Assembly (NCBI GenBank): GCA_017305715.1
Contig: JAFKKG010000011.1
Coordinates: forward strand, 186,001-250,000
Direction: 5' to 3'
From: Hyphomicrobiales bacterium
Lineage (GTDB): Bacteria; Pseudomonadota; Alphaproteobacteria; Rhizobiales; Xanthobacteraceae
Length of the DNA: 64,000 nt
Shown here: piece after piece, positions 25,558 to 33,252 of the stretch
Numbering within the stretch: position 1 is the first letter of the stretch
Layout of the letters: each line of letters begins with the position of its first letter
The notes under the pieces: model-generated
Told to the model about the DNA's origin: nothing
Database searches by the model: none
Seen by the model: the letters and a program-made list of their open reading frames with translations, nothing else
Position numbers and translations under genes: made by a program

Positions 25558-26487
25558 TTACCAGCTGCGCTTGAAGCCCGCGCCAAAACTCTTGTTGACG
25601 ACGCCCGACGGCGTCTCGCCGACGGAACCCGAGATGGTGATGCCGTCGAACAGTCTTTGCTCGGCGCCGACCCTGCGCAGCCATTTGTCTTCCGCGCTCG
25701 ACAGCGTCTGGCCGGCCATGAAGCTGGTTCCGGTGTCCGTGAGGCTCAATCTCGCCGACTGGTCGGTTTCGTAGCTGCGGGCCGGGTGGTTGACGATGCC
25801 GGGCACCGGCACGAAGCCCTGCTGGATCAGATTGTAGCCGTTCTGCAGCGTCAGCGAATATTGCTCGTTCAGCGGCAGCGACTTGCTGAGGGAGGTGCCG
25901 AGTCTGCTCTGGTCCGCCCCGGGATCGATGCGGGCTTCGACCGAGGTCTTGTCCCAGATCGAGCCGACGCCGGGGGCGGTGATCGCGGCCCAGGCGGTGC
26001 CGGATGATTGCGGTACGCTGCCGCCATTGGCGAGTTTCTCCGACAGCAGCTCCTGGGCGGTCAGCGTGCCCTGGCGGGCGACCGTCATGTCGGCGCCGAT
26101 CCGCGTATCCCAGAACGGGCTCAGCGACTGCTTGACCGATACCGCGGAGCTGCCGTTGGCCGCCCGGTTCGCCGACCATGTCGCCTCGGCGCTGGCCGCG
26201 GCTTTCGATGCGGCGCGACTCTTCGCGACCGGCCCGTCCAGCGGCGAGGCGTCGAGATCGAGCTGGCTCCAGTCGAGCTTGCTGACGTCGATGTCCTTCA
26301 TGATGTCGGGGTCATTGACGTCCACTGACGCGACGTCGGGCGCCACCGCGGATTCCTCGACCGACTCCTCCGCATCGTCACCAGCGGCGGGCGGCGTCTG
26401 CGCCGCTGCGGCCAGCACCGCAGCCAGGCTGAAGCCGGCCACCAGCATTGGCAGCCTCGTCCAGCCAAATCGTGTCGTGGAAGTCAT
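25558..26487 (-). CDS. Exported protein, possible outer-membrane beta-rich protein
   Basis: A 309-residue protein starting at 26487 (MTSTTRFGW) with a signal peptide (LPMLVAGFSLAAVLAAAAQT), an acidic spacer (DDAEESVEESAVAPDVASVD) and then about 200 residues of alternating beta pattern that ends in a Trp (GAGFKRSW), as many outer-membrane barrels end in an aromatic residue. I recognise no Pfam family. The open frame continues far upstream but through repeat DNA, so the shorter start is preferred. Confidence 0.65.
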   Translation of the reverse strand: MTSTTRFGWTRLPMLVAGFSLAAVLAAAAQTPPAAGDDAEESVEESAVAPDVASVDVNDPDIMKDIDVSKLDWSQLDLDASPLDGPVAKSRAASKAAASAEATWSANRAANGSSAVSVKQSLSPFWDTRIGADMTVARQGTLTAQELLSEKLANGGSVPQSSGTAWAAITAPGVGSIWDKTSVEARIDPGADQSRLGTSLSKSLPLNEQYSLTLQNGYNLIQQGFVPVPGIVNHPARSYETDQSARLSLTDTGTSFMAGQTLSSAEDKWLRRVGAEQRLFDGITISGSVGETPSGVVNKSFGAGFKRSW

Positions 26488-26798
26488 CACCCGCCCGCAT
26501 TCCAAATCGGGCGCAGAATGCGTTGGCGGTGGTGCGAAATTATGGCGAGGGCGCATTGGCGCGCCCTCGCGCTCCGTCATGTCCGGGCCACAGCGTGAAG
26601 CGCTGCATCGCTGCTCGATCAAGCGCGAAGCGCGCCGTCGCGCTGTTGTCGCGACCACGTCTTCCAGGGGCTGGTGAAGAAGACGCGGGTCCCCGCGACG
26701 CCCGGCCATGACGAAACCAATTGATCGGCTGCAGCTACGGTCAGAACCGAAGCTCCAGATTCTTGTTTTGACGCGTTTCAACTTCGCTCGAAGACGCT
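26488..26798. other. Repeat-containing spacer
   Basis: No gene is supported here. The stretch contains GCGAGGGCGC/GCGCCCTCGC arms at about 26548-26572 that form a hairpin, and the tail of a family-E-like repeat (CGGGTCCCCGCGACGCCCGG then CCATGACG, 26691-26711). It presumably holds the promoter of the exported-protein gene. Confidence 0.4.
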
Positions 26799-27233
26799 CT
26801 AAATCGCCATCCGCGGCAGGTGGATGGGATAGCCCACGGTCTGCTCGACGAGATCGAATGTGTCGACCAGCACGCGGAAGTTGGTCAGCTTGCCGGCCTT
26901 GAACTGCGCGAAATGCGCGATCCGCAGGCTGATCGGCTTGTTGGAATCCAGCGCGGTCAGCGAATAGCGCATCATCGAGGCGGCGGAATCGACCCCCAGC
27001 ATGATCGACTCGCGGTCGAAGCGATGGACGCGAACGTTTTCGGCGATCTGGCGGATCACTTCCATCACGGCCGGCTTGCCCTTGCGCGAGCCGAAGAACG
27101 GGAACATGTCGATCGGGCCATAGATCGCCCAATCGACGTCCTCGTCGACCAGGGCTTCGAGATCGGCGGGCTGGCGCTCATTGATCGCACGATGCAACGC
27201 GCGCGAAAAACGCCAGAGACTATGCTCTGTCAT
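26799..27233 (-). CDS. NTF2-like (SnoaL-type) protein, copy 1
   Basis: A 144-residue alpha+beta protein: HRAINERQPADLEALVDEDV, VDWAIYGPIDMFPFFGSRKG and FRVLVDTFDLVEQTVGY follow the nuclear-transport-factor-2 cone fold. Such proteins are isomerases, hydrolases or ligand-binding domains; no catalytic set can be assigned. It resembles the protein at 27843 along its whole length (IDTFDMVEQ in both C-terminal parts), so the pair arose by duplication. Confidence 0.85.
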   Translation of the reverse strand: MTEHSLWRFSRALHRAINERQPADLEALVDEDVDWAIYGPIDMFPFFGSRKGKPAVMEVIRQIAENVRVHRFDRESIMLGVDSAASMMRYSLTALDSNKPISLRIAHFAQFKAGKLTNFRVLVDTFDLVEQTVGYPIHLPRMAI

Positions 27234-27400
27234 TTCAGGTCGTCCTTGAAAGCTGGATTTCAAAAGCAACGGCCCAGGGGGCGTCAACAATGGCGCCGTG
27301 CCCGATTGCTTCACTCAATTATTTGAAGTCTGAAATAGGCGTGTTTCGCCAAAGCACAACCGGCGTTTTTGCATTGCACAAATGCGGGAATCCGGTGTTT

Positions 27401-27655
27401 TTACCGGTCCGGCTGGCGTTCGACGGCGATTGCGGTGTCCTTGATGGCGATCACGCCGAACAGCAGGGCGCCGGCGATCCCGCCGATGGCGGCGCCGATG
27501 GGCATGAAGGTGAAGAACACCAGCATGCCGCTATAGCCTTCAAAATTCGTGGTTTTGAAGATTTCGACCCAGGCCAGTCCGGCCCCGATGCCCAGGGCTG
27601 CACCGCCCAGAGTTCCCAACGCCAACCCCAGCAAAGCCAGCAACGCGATCTTCAT
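27401..27655 (-). CDS. Small two-span membrane protein
   Basis: An 84-residue protein with two glycine-rich hydrophobic helices (LLALLGLALGTLGGAALGIG and GMLVFFTFMPIGAAIGGIAG then ALLFGVIAI). The start at 27655 (MKIALLALL) follows AGAAGAAGCC. It lies between the two NTF2-like paralogues. No family is recognised. Confidence 0.7.
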   Translation of the reverse strand: MKIALLALLGLALGTLGGAALGIGAGLAWVEIFKTTNFEGYSGMLVFFTFMPIGAAIGGIAGALLFGVIAIKDTAIAVERQPDR

Positions 27656-27740
27656 GGCTTCTTCTTGTCCGCAAAATGCCTTGTGGTGTGTCTTGCCGGG
27701 CGCGCCGAGGTTCAATGATGCCCACAAATAACTGGCGCGC

Positions 27741-27835
27741 GTCATTCCGGGGCGCGAAACGAATCCGGAATCCCGGGATTCTCCGATGTGCACGTGCACA
27801 TCGTGGTTCGATGCTTTGCATCGCCCCGGAATGAC
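27741..27835. repeat. Intergenic repeat (family C), copy 1
   Basis: Outer inverted ends GTCATTCCGGGGCG and CGCCCCGGAATGAC enclose GGAATCCCGGGATTC and a perfect 20-bp palindrome centred at 27793 (CGATGTGCAC/GTGCACATCG). Relatives occur at 30760-30838, 31339-31378 (partial) and 63548-63643. Confidence 0.7.
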
Positions 27836-27842
27836 TGCATCT

Positions 27843-28286
27843 CTATTCCGGTCTATCGCCCTTCAGCACCGCGCTGATGTCGCGCTCGAGCACCTGCTCG
27901 ACCATGTCGAAGGTGTCGATGACCTCGCGGATCTGGGCGATGCGGCCGTCGCGAAAGCTGTAGAACGCCGCGATGTCGAACTGCACCATCCGCCCGTTGC
28001 TGCGCTTGCGGAAGAACACCCGGAGGTTCGCTGCCACCCGGTCGCCCTCGGCGACCAGGATCGGCACGTCGCAGCGCATCTCGGAATAGCGGCTGTGAAC
28101 GGTGGTCCACATCTGCCGCATCGCGTCCTTGCCCTGACGGTGACCCATATGGGGGAGGAGATCGACCGGCGCGTTGGCGATGAATTCGATGTCATCGGTG
28201 CAGCGCGACAGTGCGCCTTCGACATCGCCGGAATAAAAGATGTCGAGGAAATTCAGCACGCGCTGCCGATGCAGGTCCTCGGTCAT
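27843..28286 (-). CDS. NTF2-like (SnoaL-type) protein, copy 2
   Basis: A 147-residue NTF2-fold protein: VLNFLDIFYSGDVEGALSRC, NAPVDLLPHMGHRQGKDAMR and REVIDTFDMVEQVLERDISA. The start at 28286 (MTEDL) has GGAG at a good distance; a GTG five codons upstream is possible. It is a diverged duplicate of 26799-27233. Function unknown. Confidence 0.85.
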   Translation of the reverse strand: MTEDLHRQRVLNFLDIFYSGDVEGALSRCTDDIEFIANAPVDLLPHMGHRQGKDAMRQMWTTVHSRYSEMRCDVPILVAEGDRVAANLRVFFRKRSNGRMVQFDIAAFYSFRDGRIAQIREVIDTFDMVEQVLERDISAVLKGDRPE

Positions 28287-29345
28287 CCCGTCTTTCTCCA
28301 CTGCTGTCCGGCTCTCGCGGCGCCGGCTGTCTTGTCAACGCCGCAGCGCGGCCGCGGATCCGCAAGGGATCGCAGGGATATGACGTCGTGGGTGCGCAAA
28401 TGGTTCACTACCATGAGGTGTAGTTATCCGAATGCACGTGTCTTGGCCGGTTCCCTGGCTACGCCGTGAAGCAACACCATCTGCAAGTGGCGCCGGCCAG
28501 TTCGACTCACTTGCTGGTTGCATTGTGAGCCGATGCGCTGGTTTCGCAATGCGCTGAAATACGGAGGACCGCTGGCACAGACTGCATGGTGACGTTGCCG
28601 GCAGGCGGTGCGTTCGCGAGCGAATTGCGACGGATTCGAATTTCAAACAGCCGGGATGACGGGTAGACGCATGGGTTCGCATTCTCGCGACGCTTTGCGC
28701 CCGAAGTTTTTCAAAATCATCCGCCCTCTTCAAATGGAGGGCGCAGGGAATGCCGGATGCGCGCTGCACCCGCGGTCTCATGTGCAATGTGCACAAGGAA
28801 GTGCGCACATGAGCATACACGGCAGCGGAGAACATCCGACATTCCCTGCGCGATGGCTTTACGGCTTATCACGTGCTCTCCCCGGAGAACGGCTCTTTTG
28901 CCTCCGTTGCGCCCTGGGAAGTCAGACGCCTCCCAGGTGCATGGACGCCAGCATCGCGGCGTCAGGACCACACGCTTTTGCCGTACGCCTTTGTCGCGCG
29001 CGTCAAGCGCCACATCAGCGTCCACCGCTCCCCGCCCAACGTCCGTGACGACGGCCGACGCCCTTCTGACCAGGGCGGGATGGGCAAGATCGTAGCCCTG
29101 ATTTGCCATTTCGGAAAAGCGAAATATTTTTCGATTTGGGCCTTGACATCAATTCCGAAAATCATAAATGGCGGCCCCGGCTTTCCGCCTTCGCGCTTCG
29201 AGTTGCGGCCGGGCGCGTTTCTCGATGACGTCACGGAGCGGGAAGACGTTGAACTGACGGAACGGGCGGGCCTGCACGATGGAACCCGATGAGGGCACCG
29301 CCGTTATCTGGCCTGAAGTCATCGACCATCGGAAGGACCGTCGCC
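28287..29345. other. Gene-poor region of about 1 kb dominated by a structured repeat
   Basis: Many overlapping open frames exist in this GC-rich stretch on both strands, none with protein-like conservation or a good start. The part from about 28721 to 29140 is a structured repeat (separate entry). The flanks 28287-28720 and 29141-29345 show no recognised feature beyond a plausible promoter near TTGACATC (29143) for the small gene at 29346. Confidence 0.5.
28721..29140 (-). repeat. Structured repeat element with nested inverted repeats
   Basis: Successive inverted repeats are legible: CGCCCTC/GAGGGCG (28722-28743); GCGCAGGGAATGCCGGATG at 28741-28759 against its complement at 28833-28851, 18 of 19 matching; nested inside it CTCATGTGC/GCACATGAG (28777-28813); CCTGGGA/TCCCAGG (28913-28937); and GACGCC/GGCGTC (about 28944-28963). 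The series covers most of the element. From general familiarity, similar sequences recur in Bradyrhizobiaceae genomes and are often mis-annotated as short hypothetical proteins. It could encode a structured RNA or be a non-autonomous mobile unit. Confidence 0.6.
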
Positions 29346-29582
29346 ATGAAAGTCCGAACTCTGTTGCTTGCCGTTGCCGTGCTCACCCTTGCTGCGGGGG
29401 CGGCCGATGCGAAGGGCTGCCTGAAGGGGGCCGTGGTCGGCGGCGTGGCCGGCCATTACGCGGGCCATCATGGCGTGGTCGGCGCGATCGCCGGATGCGC
29501 TTATGGCCGCCACCGCGCCAATGAGCAGGAAAAACGTCAGACCCAGGGCGGCCAGCCGCCGGCGGGCCAGGAAAAGCTGTAG
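29346..29582 (+). CDS. Small exported glycine-zipper protein
   Basis: A 78-residue protein with a cleavable signal peptide (MKVRTLLLAVAVLTLAAGAA, DA) and a glycine-rich hydrophobic mature part (GAVVGGVAGHYAGHHGVVGA, IAGCAYG) in glycine-zipper spacing, then a Gln-rich polar tail. Glycine-zipper proteins of this kind are periplasmic or outer-membrane associated; the function is unknown. The gene that follows on the other strand ends 5 bases away. Confidence 0.75.
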   Translation: MKVRTLLLAVAVLTLAAGAADAKGCLKGAVVGGVAGHYAGHHGVVGAIAGCAYGRHRANEQEKRQTQGGQPPAGQEKL

Positions 29583-29586
29583 CCGA

Positions 29587-30404
29587 TCAATTCTGCGGCG
29601 TCACCTTGCGCGTCGCGAGGTCGACCATGAAGGTGCCACGCTTCTCTGAACCTTCGGGCACATAGGCGTCGCCGCGCGCGAGCTTTCCAAAGGTCTGCTT
29701 CGGTTTCGGGAAGCCCTTGTTGCAGGCCTTCCTGATCGTCTCGGCATCGGCATAGCCGGCTTTCACGGTCACGGTCTGCGGCCGCGGCCCGGCCTTGATC
29801 TCGGTGAACTCGAAATTTTTCGAACTCTCCTTGCAGGTGCGACATTGGCGCCGAACGCGCCGCTGGAATCTTCGGCCGTCACGAGCATGTCGGTCGCGAT
29901 GCTGATGTCCTTGTTGAAGTCGTGCGTGAACACCAGCTGCGCGACGCCGCTTTCCAGAATGCCCTGACCCATATGGCCGGTGAGGCAGGCCAGTTGATCC
30001 TGCCGTTCGCTCTTCAGCACCACGCAATCCCTGGCCTGCGAGCCCGGCGCAAAGCCCCGGAAAATGCTGTTGCCGCCGCTCTGCTCAAACACGACAGCGC
30101 CGCCATTGTCGGTCGCATGCGCTTCGCATCCGCTCTCGTAACTGACCACCAGCAGTGGATTGCCGGCGGCGACGAACCGGCCGCTATAGCGATTCTCGGT
30201 CAGCTTGACATCGCAGGCGCGGTTGCCGGCGTTTGGATATCCCTTTGCCTTGGTGCAGGCCGATCCCTTGATGTTGGCCGCCTCGCAGAACGCCAGGAGC
30301 AGCGCGCGGTCGGCATCTTGCGCATGGGCCAGCGATGGCAGGCATGCGCCGGCAAGGACCAGCATCAGGAGAGCATGGAGGGGTTTCGGCATCGGGAGGA
30401 TCAT
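29587..30404 (-). pseudogene. Secreted protein gene of unknown function, interrupted by a one-base frameshift
   Basis: The N-terminal half reads on from MPKPLHALLMLVLAGACLPS (signal peptide) through TENRYSGRFVAAGNPLLVVS to SSGAFGANV, then runs out of frame. The C-terminal half (RTCKESSKNFEFTEIKAGPR to DLATRKVTPQN) continues in another frame. Adding one base near 29840-29844 joins them as GANV-RTCKESS, so a single-base deletion explains the break. The intact product would be about 270 residues, Cys-containing and periplasmic. I do not recognise the family. It could be a true mutation or a sequencing error. Confidence 0.65.
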
Positions 30405-30563
30405 GGGTTCACGGAAGGTGAATGATCGGCATGATTTGATCAATATTGGTCGGCGCTGGAAGCGGAAGCGTTCAATCTCTCGTGCAAGGCATTTTGGGGC
30501 AGGGCCTGTGGGGAACGGGTGCCGCCGGTGCCGCGTTTGTCCTTCACGGCAATGGAGAACCCG

Positions 30564-30755
30564 ATGACGAAACCGCTGGAAAAGACCATCACGCCCGTTC
30601 CCGACGACAACCAGAGCCACAAGGGGCCGGGCAGCGCGCCGATGGTGCCGATCGACACCACCAAGGGCCACCGCGATGACGAGAAGCGCAACATCCGCGA
30701 ACAGGGCGATCACGGCAACATGGTGCAGAACACGAGCAACAAGAGGTCAGGGTGA
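30564..30755 (+). CDS. Small hydrophilic protein
   Basis: A 63-residue, strongly polar protein without Cys (MTKPLEKTITPVPDDNQSHK to NIREQGDHGNMVQNTSNKR). GGAGAA stands 4 bases before the ATG at 30564; an ATG four codons earlier is possible. Its composition suggests an intrinsically disordered, perhaps stress-related protein. No family is recognised. Confidence 0.55.
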   Translation: MTKPLEKTITPVPDDNQSHKGPGSAPMVPIDTTKGHRDDEKRNIREQGDHGNMVQNTSNKRSG

Positions 30756-30759
30756 TCTG

Positions 30760-30838
30760 TCATTCCGGGGCATCGCGAGCCGATGACCGCGGAATCCCGA
30801 GATTCCGGATTCAGCCCGGTCGGGCTGCCCCGAATGAA
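30760..30838. repeat. Intergenic repeat (family C), copy 2
   Basis: It begins TCATTCCGGGGCATCGCGAG and ends CCCGGTCGGGCTGCCCCGAA followed by TGA, with the inner GGAATCCCGAGATTCC hairpin, as in copy 1 at 27741. Confidence 0.6.
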
Positions 30839-30943
30839 GGCCTAATGACGTGACGCCCGTCACGTTGCCTGTCGGAGCGCGCAGCTAAATTGGCGGCATC
30901 GGATGACGTCTCCGCCGGGGACGCTCCTCGAGGAAACGCCGCC

Positions 30944-31330
30944 ATGAACGCGATCTCCGTGCCGAAATCCCGCCGGTTCAACCGCCTCGAAGGCATGGTG
31001 CTGACCGCCATCCTGCAGGGCCTTCCGACCTTCACCGCCGCAGCGCTGCTGCTCAAGCTCGCCGGCAGCGCCCAGATCGTGAAACCCCCGGGTGGCGCCG
31101 TGACCTTCGTCGTGATGGCGTCGCTGTTTCAGGCGCTGTTGATCCCCTGGCTGGCACCGAAATTCCCGAAGCTGTTCAAGGCCAGTTACACGCCGCTGTT
31201 CTTCGATGCCAGCCTGTCCTTTGCAGACAAGATCCTTCGCTGGCGCACCGAGCCGGTGGCCTCGTTGCAACTGCTCTCGCAGGTGGTGATGCTGTCGCTG
31301 CTGGCGGTGGCGGTGTTGAGCGTGGGGTGA
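30944..31330 (+). CDS. Small multi-span membrane protein
   Basis: A 128-residue protein beginning MNAISVPKSRRFNRLEGMVL with three likely hydrophobic helices (LTAILQGLPTFTAAALLLKL, TFVVMASLFQALLIPWLAP and LLSQVVMLSLLAVAVLSVG). GAGGAAACGCC precedes the ATG at 30944. No named family is recognised; homologues appear confined to related rhizobia as far as I can judge. Confidence 0.7.
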   Translation: MNAISVPKSRRFNRLEGMVLTAILQGLPTFTAAALLLKLAGSAQIVKPPGGAVTFVVMASLFQALLIPWLAPKFPKLFKASYTPLFFDASLSFADKILRWRTEPVASLQLLSQVVMLSLLAVAVLSVG

Positions 31331-31338
31331 GGGTGTCC

Positions 31339-31378
31339 GTCATTCCGGGGCGATGCGAAGCGTGAGCCCGGAATTGAC
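31339..31378. repeat. Intergenic repeat (family C), partial copy
   Basis: GTCATTCCGGGGCGATGCGA and AGCGTGAGCCCGGAATTGAC resemble the left half of the family C repeat; the right half is missing. Confidence 0.5.
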
Positions 31379-31478
31379 CTGTGCTGATGGGCACAAGCCG
31401 GCCTTGGAAGCAAAACGACGGTGATCCCGATCCGCAATGATGGTATATACGGCATTCTCATCTTATGTCGGGTGGTCC

Positions 31479-31697
31479 ATGAATATTCGCTCCGCCAAGG
31501 TCGATCAGCTCGCGCAACGGCTTGCCCGGCTGACCGGCGAAGACGTCGAAACCGCACTGGAGCGTGCGATTGAGGAACGGCTGTCTCGTGTTGCGCCGCC
31601 AGCACCCGCCGATCGAAAGGCGGCGCTGGATACGTTCTTCGAGCGGGCATCCCGCATGCCTGTCCTGGACGAGCGGGGTAAGGGGTGGTTCTGCTAG
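31479..31697 (+). pseudogene. vapB: VapB-family antitoxin, C-terminally truncated, without its toxin
   Basis: A 72-residue frame that matches the PSK/VapB antitoxin family (PF07704-like): MNIRSAKVDQLAQRLARLTG, EDVETALERAIEERLSRV and RMPVLDERG. Family members normally continue with a segment such as DEILGYDE and overlap a downstream vapC PIN toxin. Here the frame ends GKGWFC and a restriction-modification island begins at exactly this point, so the tail and the toxin gene appear to have been replaced by the insertion. This is a probable insertion scar rather than a working toxin-antitoxin pair. Confidence 0.65.
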
Positions 31698-32479
31698 TTG
31701 CCGCTTTCATCGATAAGCTGCTGTACTACTGCTTGGCTCTCACCAAACGTGACTATCGATGACGGTAGTCCGATTAGAATGAGTGGACATGGATTGCCAA
31801 CTCCACGCTGAACGCGGTCCTGCAGCTTGCTCCAATGCGTTGTCGCCATGCCGAACTTGTCGGAGACGAATTGATCGGTCCACGCGTCGCGGAACGGAAT
31901 TGGGTTTCGATCACGCGTGACGCGCTTCATCACCTCTCGAATTTGACGACGTGTGGGGTTGAGCCCAAGCCGATCCATGTCGTCGTGGGAGTTTACGTTG
32001 TTGTCCTCGGCAAAGCGCCGAACGAGAGAACTTATGGACTCCTGAAGGGTCGCCCCCCTCGTAATGATAATGCCTAGGGAAATGCCGCCGTCTGCATGAA
32101 GGCGTTTGAAGTTTTCGAGGTCGCGATCAAAAAAGGGGTCTTTATTATTCCACTCGATCTCAAGGGCAATCGTACCTGCGTCAAACGTCTTTACGTGATC
32201 GATTTCGTGGGACTGCGCCTCGCGTTCCACTCCATCGATAATCCGCTGCACCACGAAATTGTGTTTGCGCCAGTCGTGGGCAGCTAAAGCATTGCGGAGC
32301 CGTTGTGTTCCCTTGGTCTCTCCGCCGCCCGAACCAATGATTTCCTCAATGGGGATGGTCGAGGAAAGCAGGACACCCTCAAGTTGCTGAGCGACTTCCG
32401 GAAAGTCGACACCAAGAATGGCCTCAGCATGAGACCGAAATTCAATCTCGAAGCCGCGTTCTTTTAGGCGATCAAACAT
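31694..32479 (-). CDS. BglII/BstYI-family type II restriction endonuclease
   Basis: A 261-residue protein beginning MFDRLKERGFEIEFRSHAEA. The core ALEIEWNNKDPFFDRDLENF matches the signature EW-NNKD-FF-RDL of the BglII/BstYI endonuclease fold, with surrounding LHADGGISLGIIITRG. BstYI cuts R^GATCY and BglII A^GATCT; a GATC-centred target is a fair guess but not readable here. I start at ATG 32479, which has AGGAG about 11 bases upstream; a TTG start at 32509 is possible. It is divergent from the methyltransferase. Confidence 0.88.
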   Translation of the reverse strand: MFDRLKERGFEIEFRSHAEAILGVDFPEVAQQLEGVLLSSTIPIEEIIGSGGGETKGTQRLRNALAAHDWRKHNFVVQRIIDGVEREAQSHEIDHVKTFDAGTIALEIEWNNKDPFFDRDLENFKRLHADGGISLGIIITRGATLQESISSLVRRFAEDNNVNSHDDMDRLGLNPTRRQIREVMKRVTRDRNPIPFRDAWTDQFVSDKFGMATTHWSKLQDRVQRGVGNPCPLILIGLPSSIVTFGESQAVVQQLIDESGN

Positions 32480-32611
32480 TGGTTTCGGCGTCTCCTGTCC
32501 CAGCCTCAATATTTATCCACCATCCATCTTGAGAACGTAACGTGAACATGATATTATGTGTTGAGCATAACGCGTATACCGCCAGTCATGCCTAACGTCT
32601 TGGAGTCGCCG

Positions 32612-33250
32612 ATGCTTTCCGCCGGACAGGATTTGCTGCGTTTTGCGGATAAGCGACGGTTCGGGACGATCATGGCCGATCCACCGTGGCAATTTACCAA
32701 CAAGACCGGGAAGGTCGCGCCCGAGCACAAGCGCCTTGCTCGCTACGGCACCATGAAACTCGACGAGATTTGCGCACTTCCTGTGCCAGAGATCGCGGCT
32801 CCAACAGCCCATCTGTACCTGTGGTGCCCGAATGCGATGTTGCCGGATGGCCTCGCTGTCATGAAGGCGTGGGGCTTCACCTACAAGTCCAACATCGTCT
32901 GGCACAAGGTGCGGAAGGATGGTGGGTCGGATGGACGTGGCGTTGGGTTCTATTTTCGTAATGTGACTGAACTGATTTTGTTTGGTGTTCGCGGCAAGAA
33001 CGCGCGGACGCTTGCGCCGGGGCGGCGGCAGGTAAATCTGCTGGCAACGCGCAAGCGCGAGCATTCGCGCAAGCCCGATGAACAGTACGATATTATTGAG
33101 GCCTGTTCGCCGGGGCCGTTCGTTGAATTGTTCGGGCGTGGCACGCGTAAGGGTTGGAAGACGTGGGGCAATCAAGCCGATGATGGCTATGCCCCGACAT
33201 GGAAAACCTATGCCAATCATTCGCAGTCGGGATTAGTCGCGGCGGAGTAA
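32612..33250 (+). CDS. MT-A70-family DNA (adenine-N6) methyltransferase
   Basis: A 212-residue methyltransferase with the catalytic DPPW in GTIMADPPWQFTNKTG, HLYLWCPNAMLPDGLAVMKA, and WHKVRKDGG with GFYFRNVTELILFGVRGK. The MT-A70 class makes N6-methyladenine; bacterial members usually protect DNA beside a restriction enzyme. GGAG sits 6 bases before the ATG at 32612, which is preferred over in-frame ATGs at 32558 and 32588. It is the partner of the divergent endonuclease and lies 2 bases before the AIPR gene. Confidence 0.88.
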   Translation: MLSAGQDLLRFADKRRFGTIMADPPWQFTNKTGKVAPEHKRLARYGTMKLDEICALPVPEIAAPTAHLYLWCPNAMLPDGLAVMKAWGFTYKSNIVWHKVRKDGGSDGRGVGFYFRNVTELILFGVRGKNARTLAPGRRQVNLLATRKREHSRKPDEQYDIIEACSPGPFVELFGRGTRKGWKTWGNQADDGYAPTWKTYANHSQSGLVAAE

Positions 33251-33252
33251 GT

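Noticed and set aside
28608-29048. Possible 146-codon protein gene in the structured repeat
   Set aside because: All frames are open here and the sequence is dominated by inverted repeats; the residue pattern is not protein-like.
32510-32523. DnaA-box-like TTATCCACC in the defence-island promoter
   Set aside because: A single near match with no cluster of boxes, no AT-rich unwinding region and no origin-associated genes.
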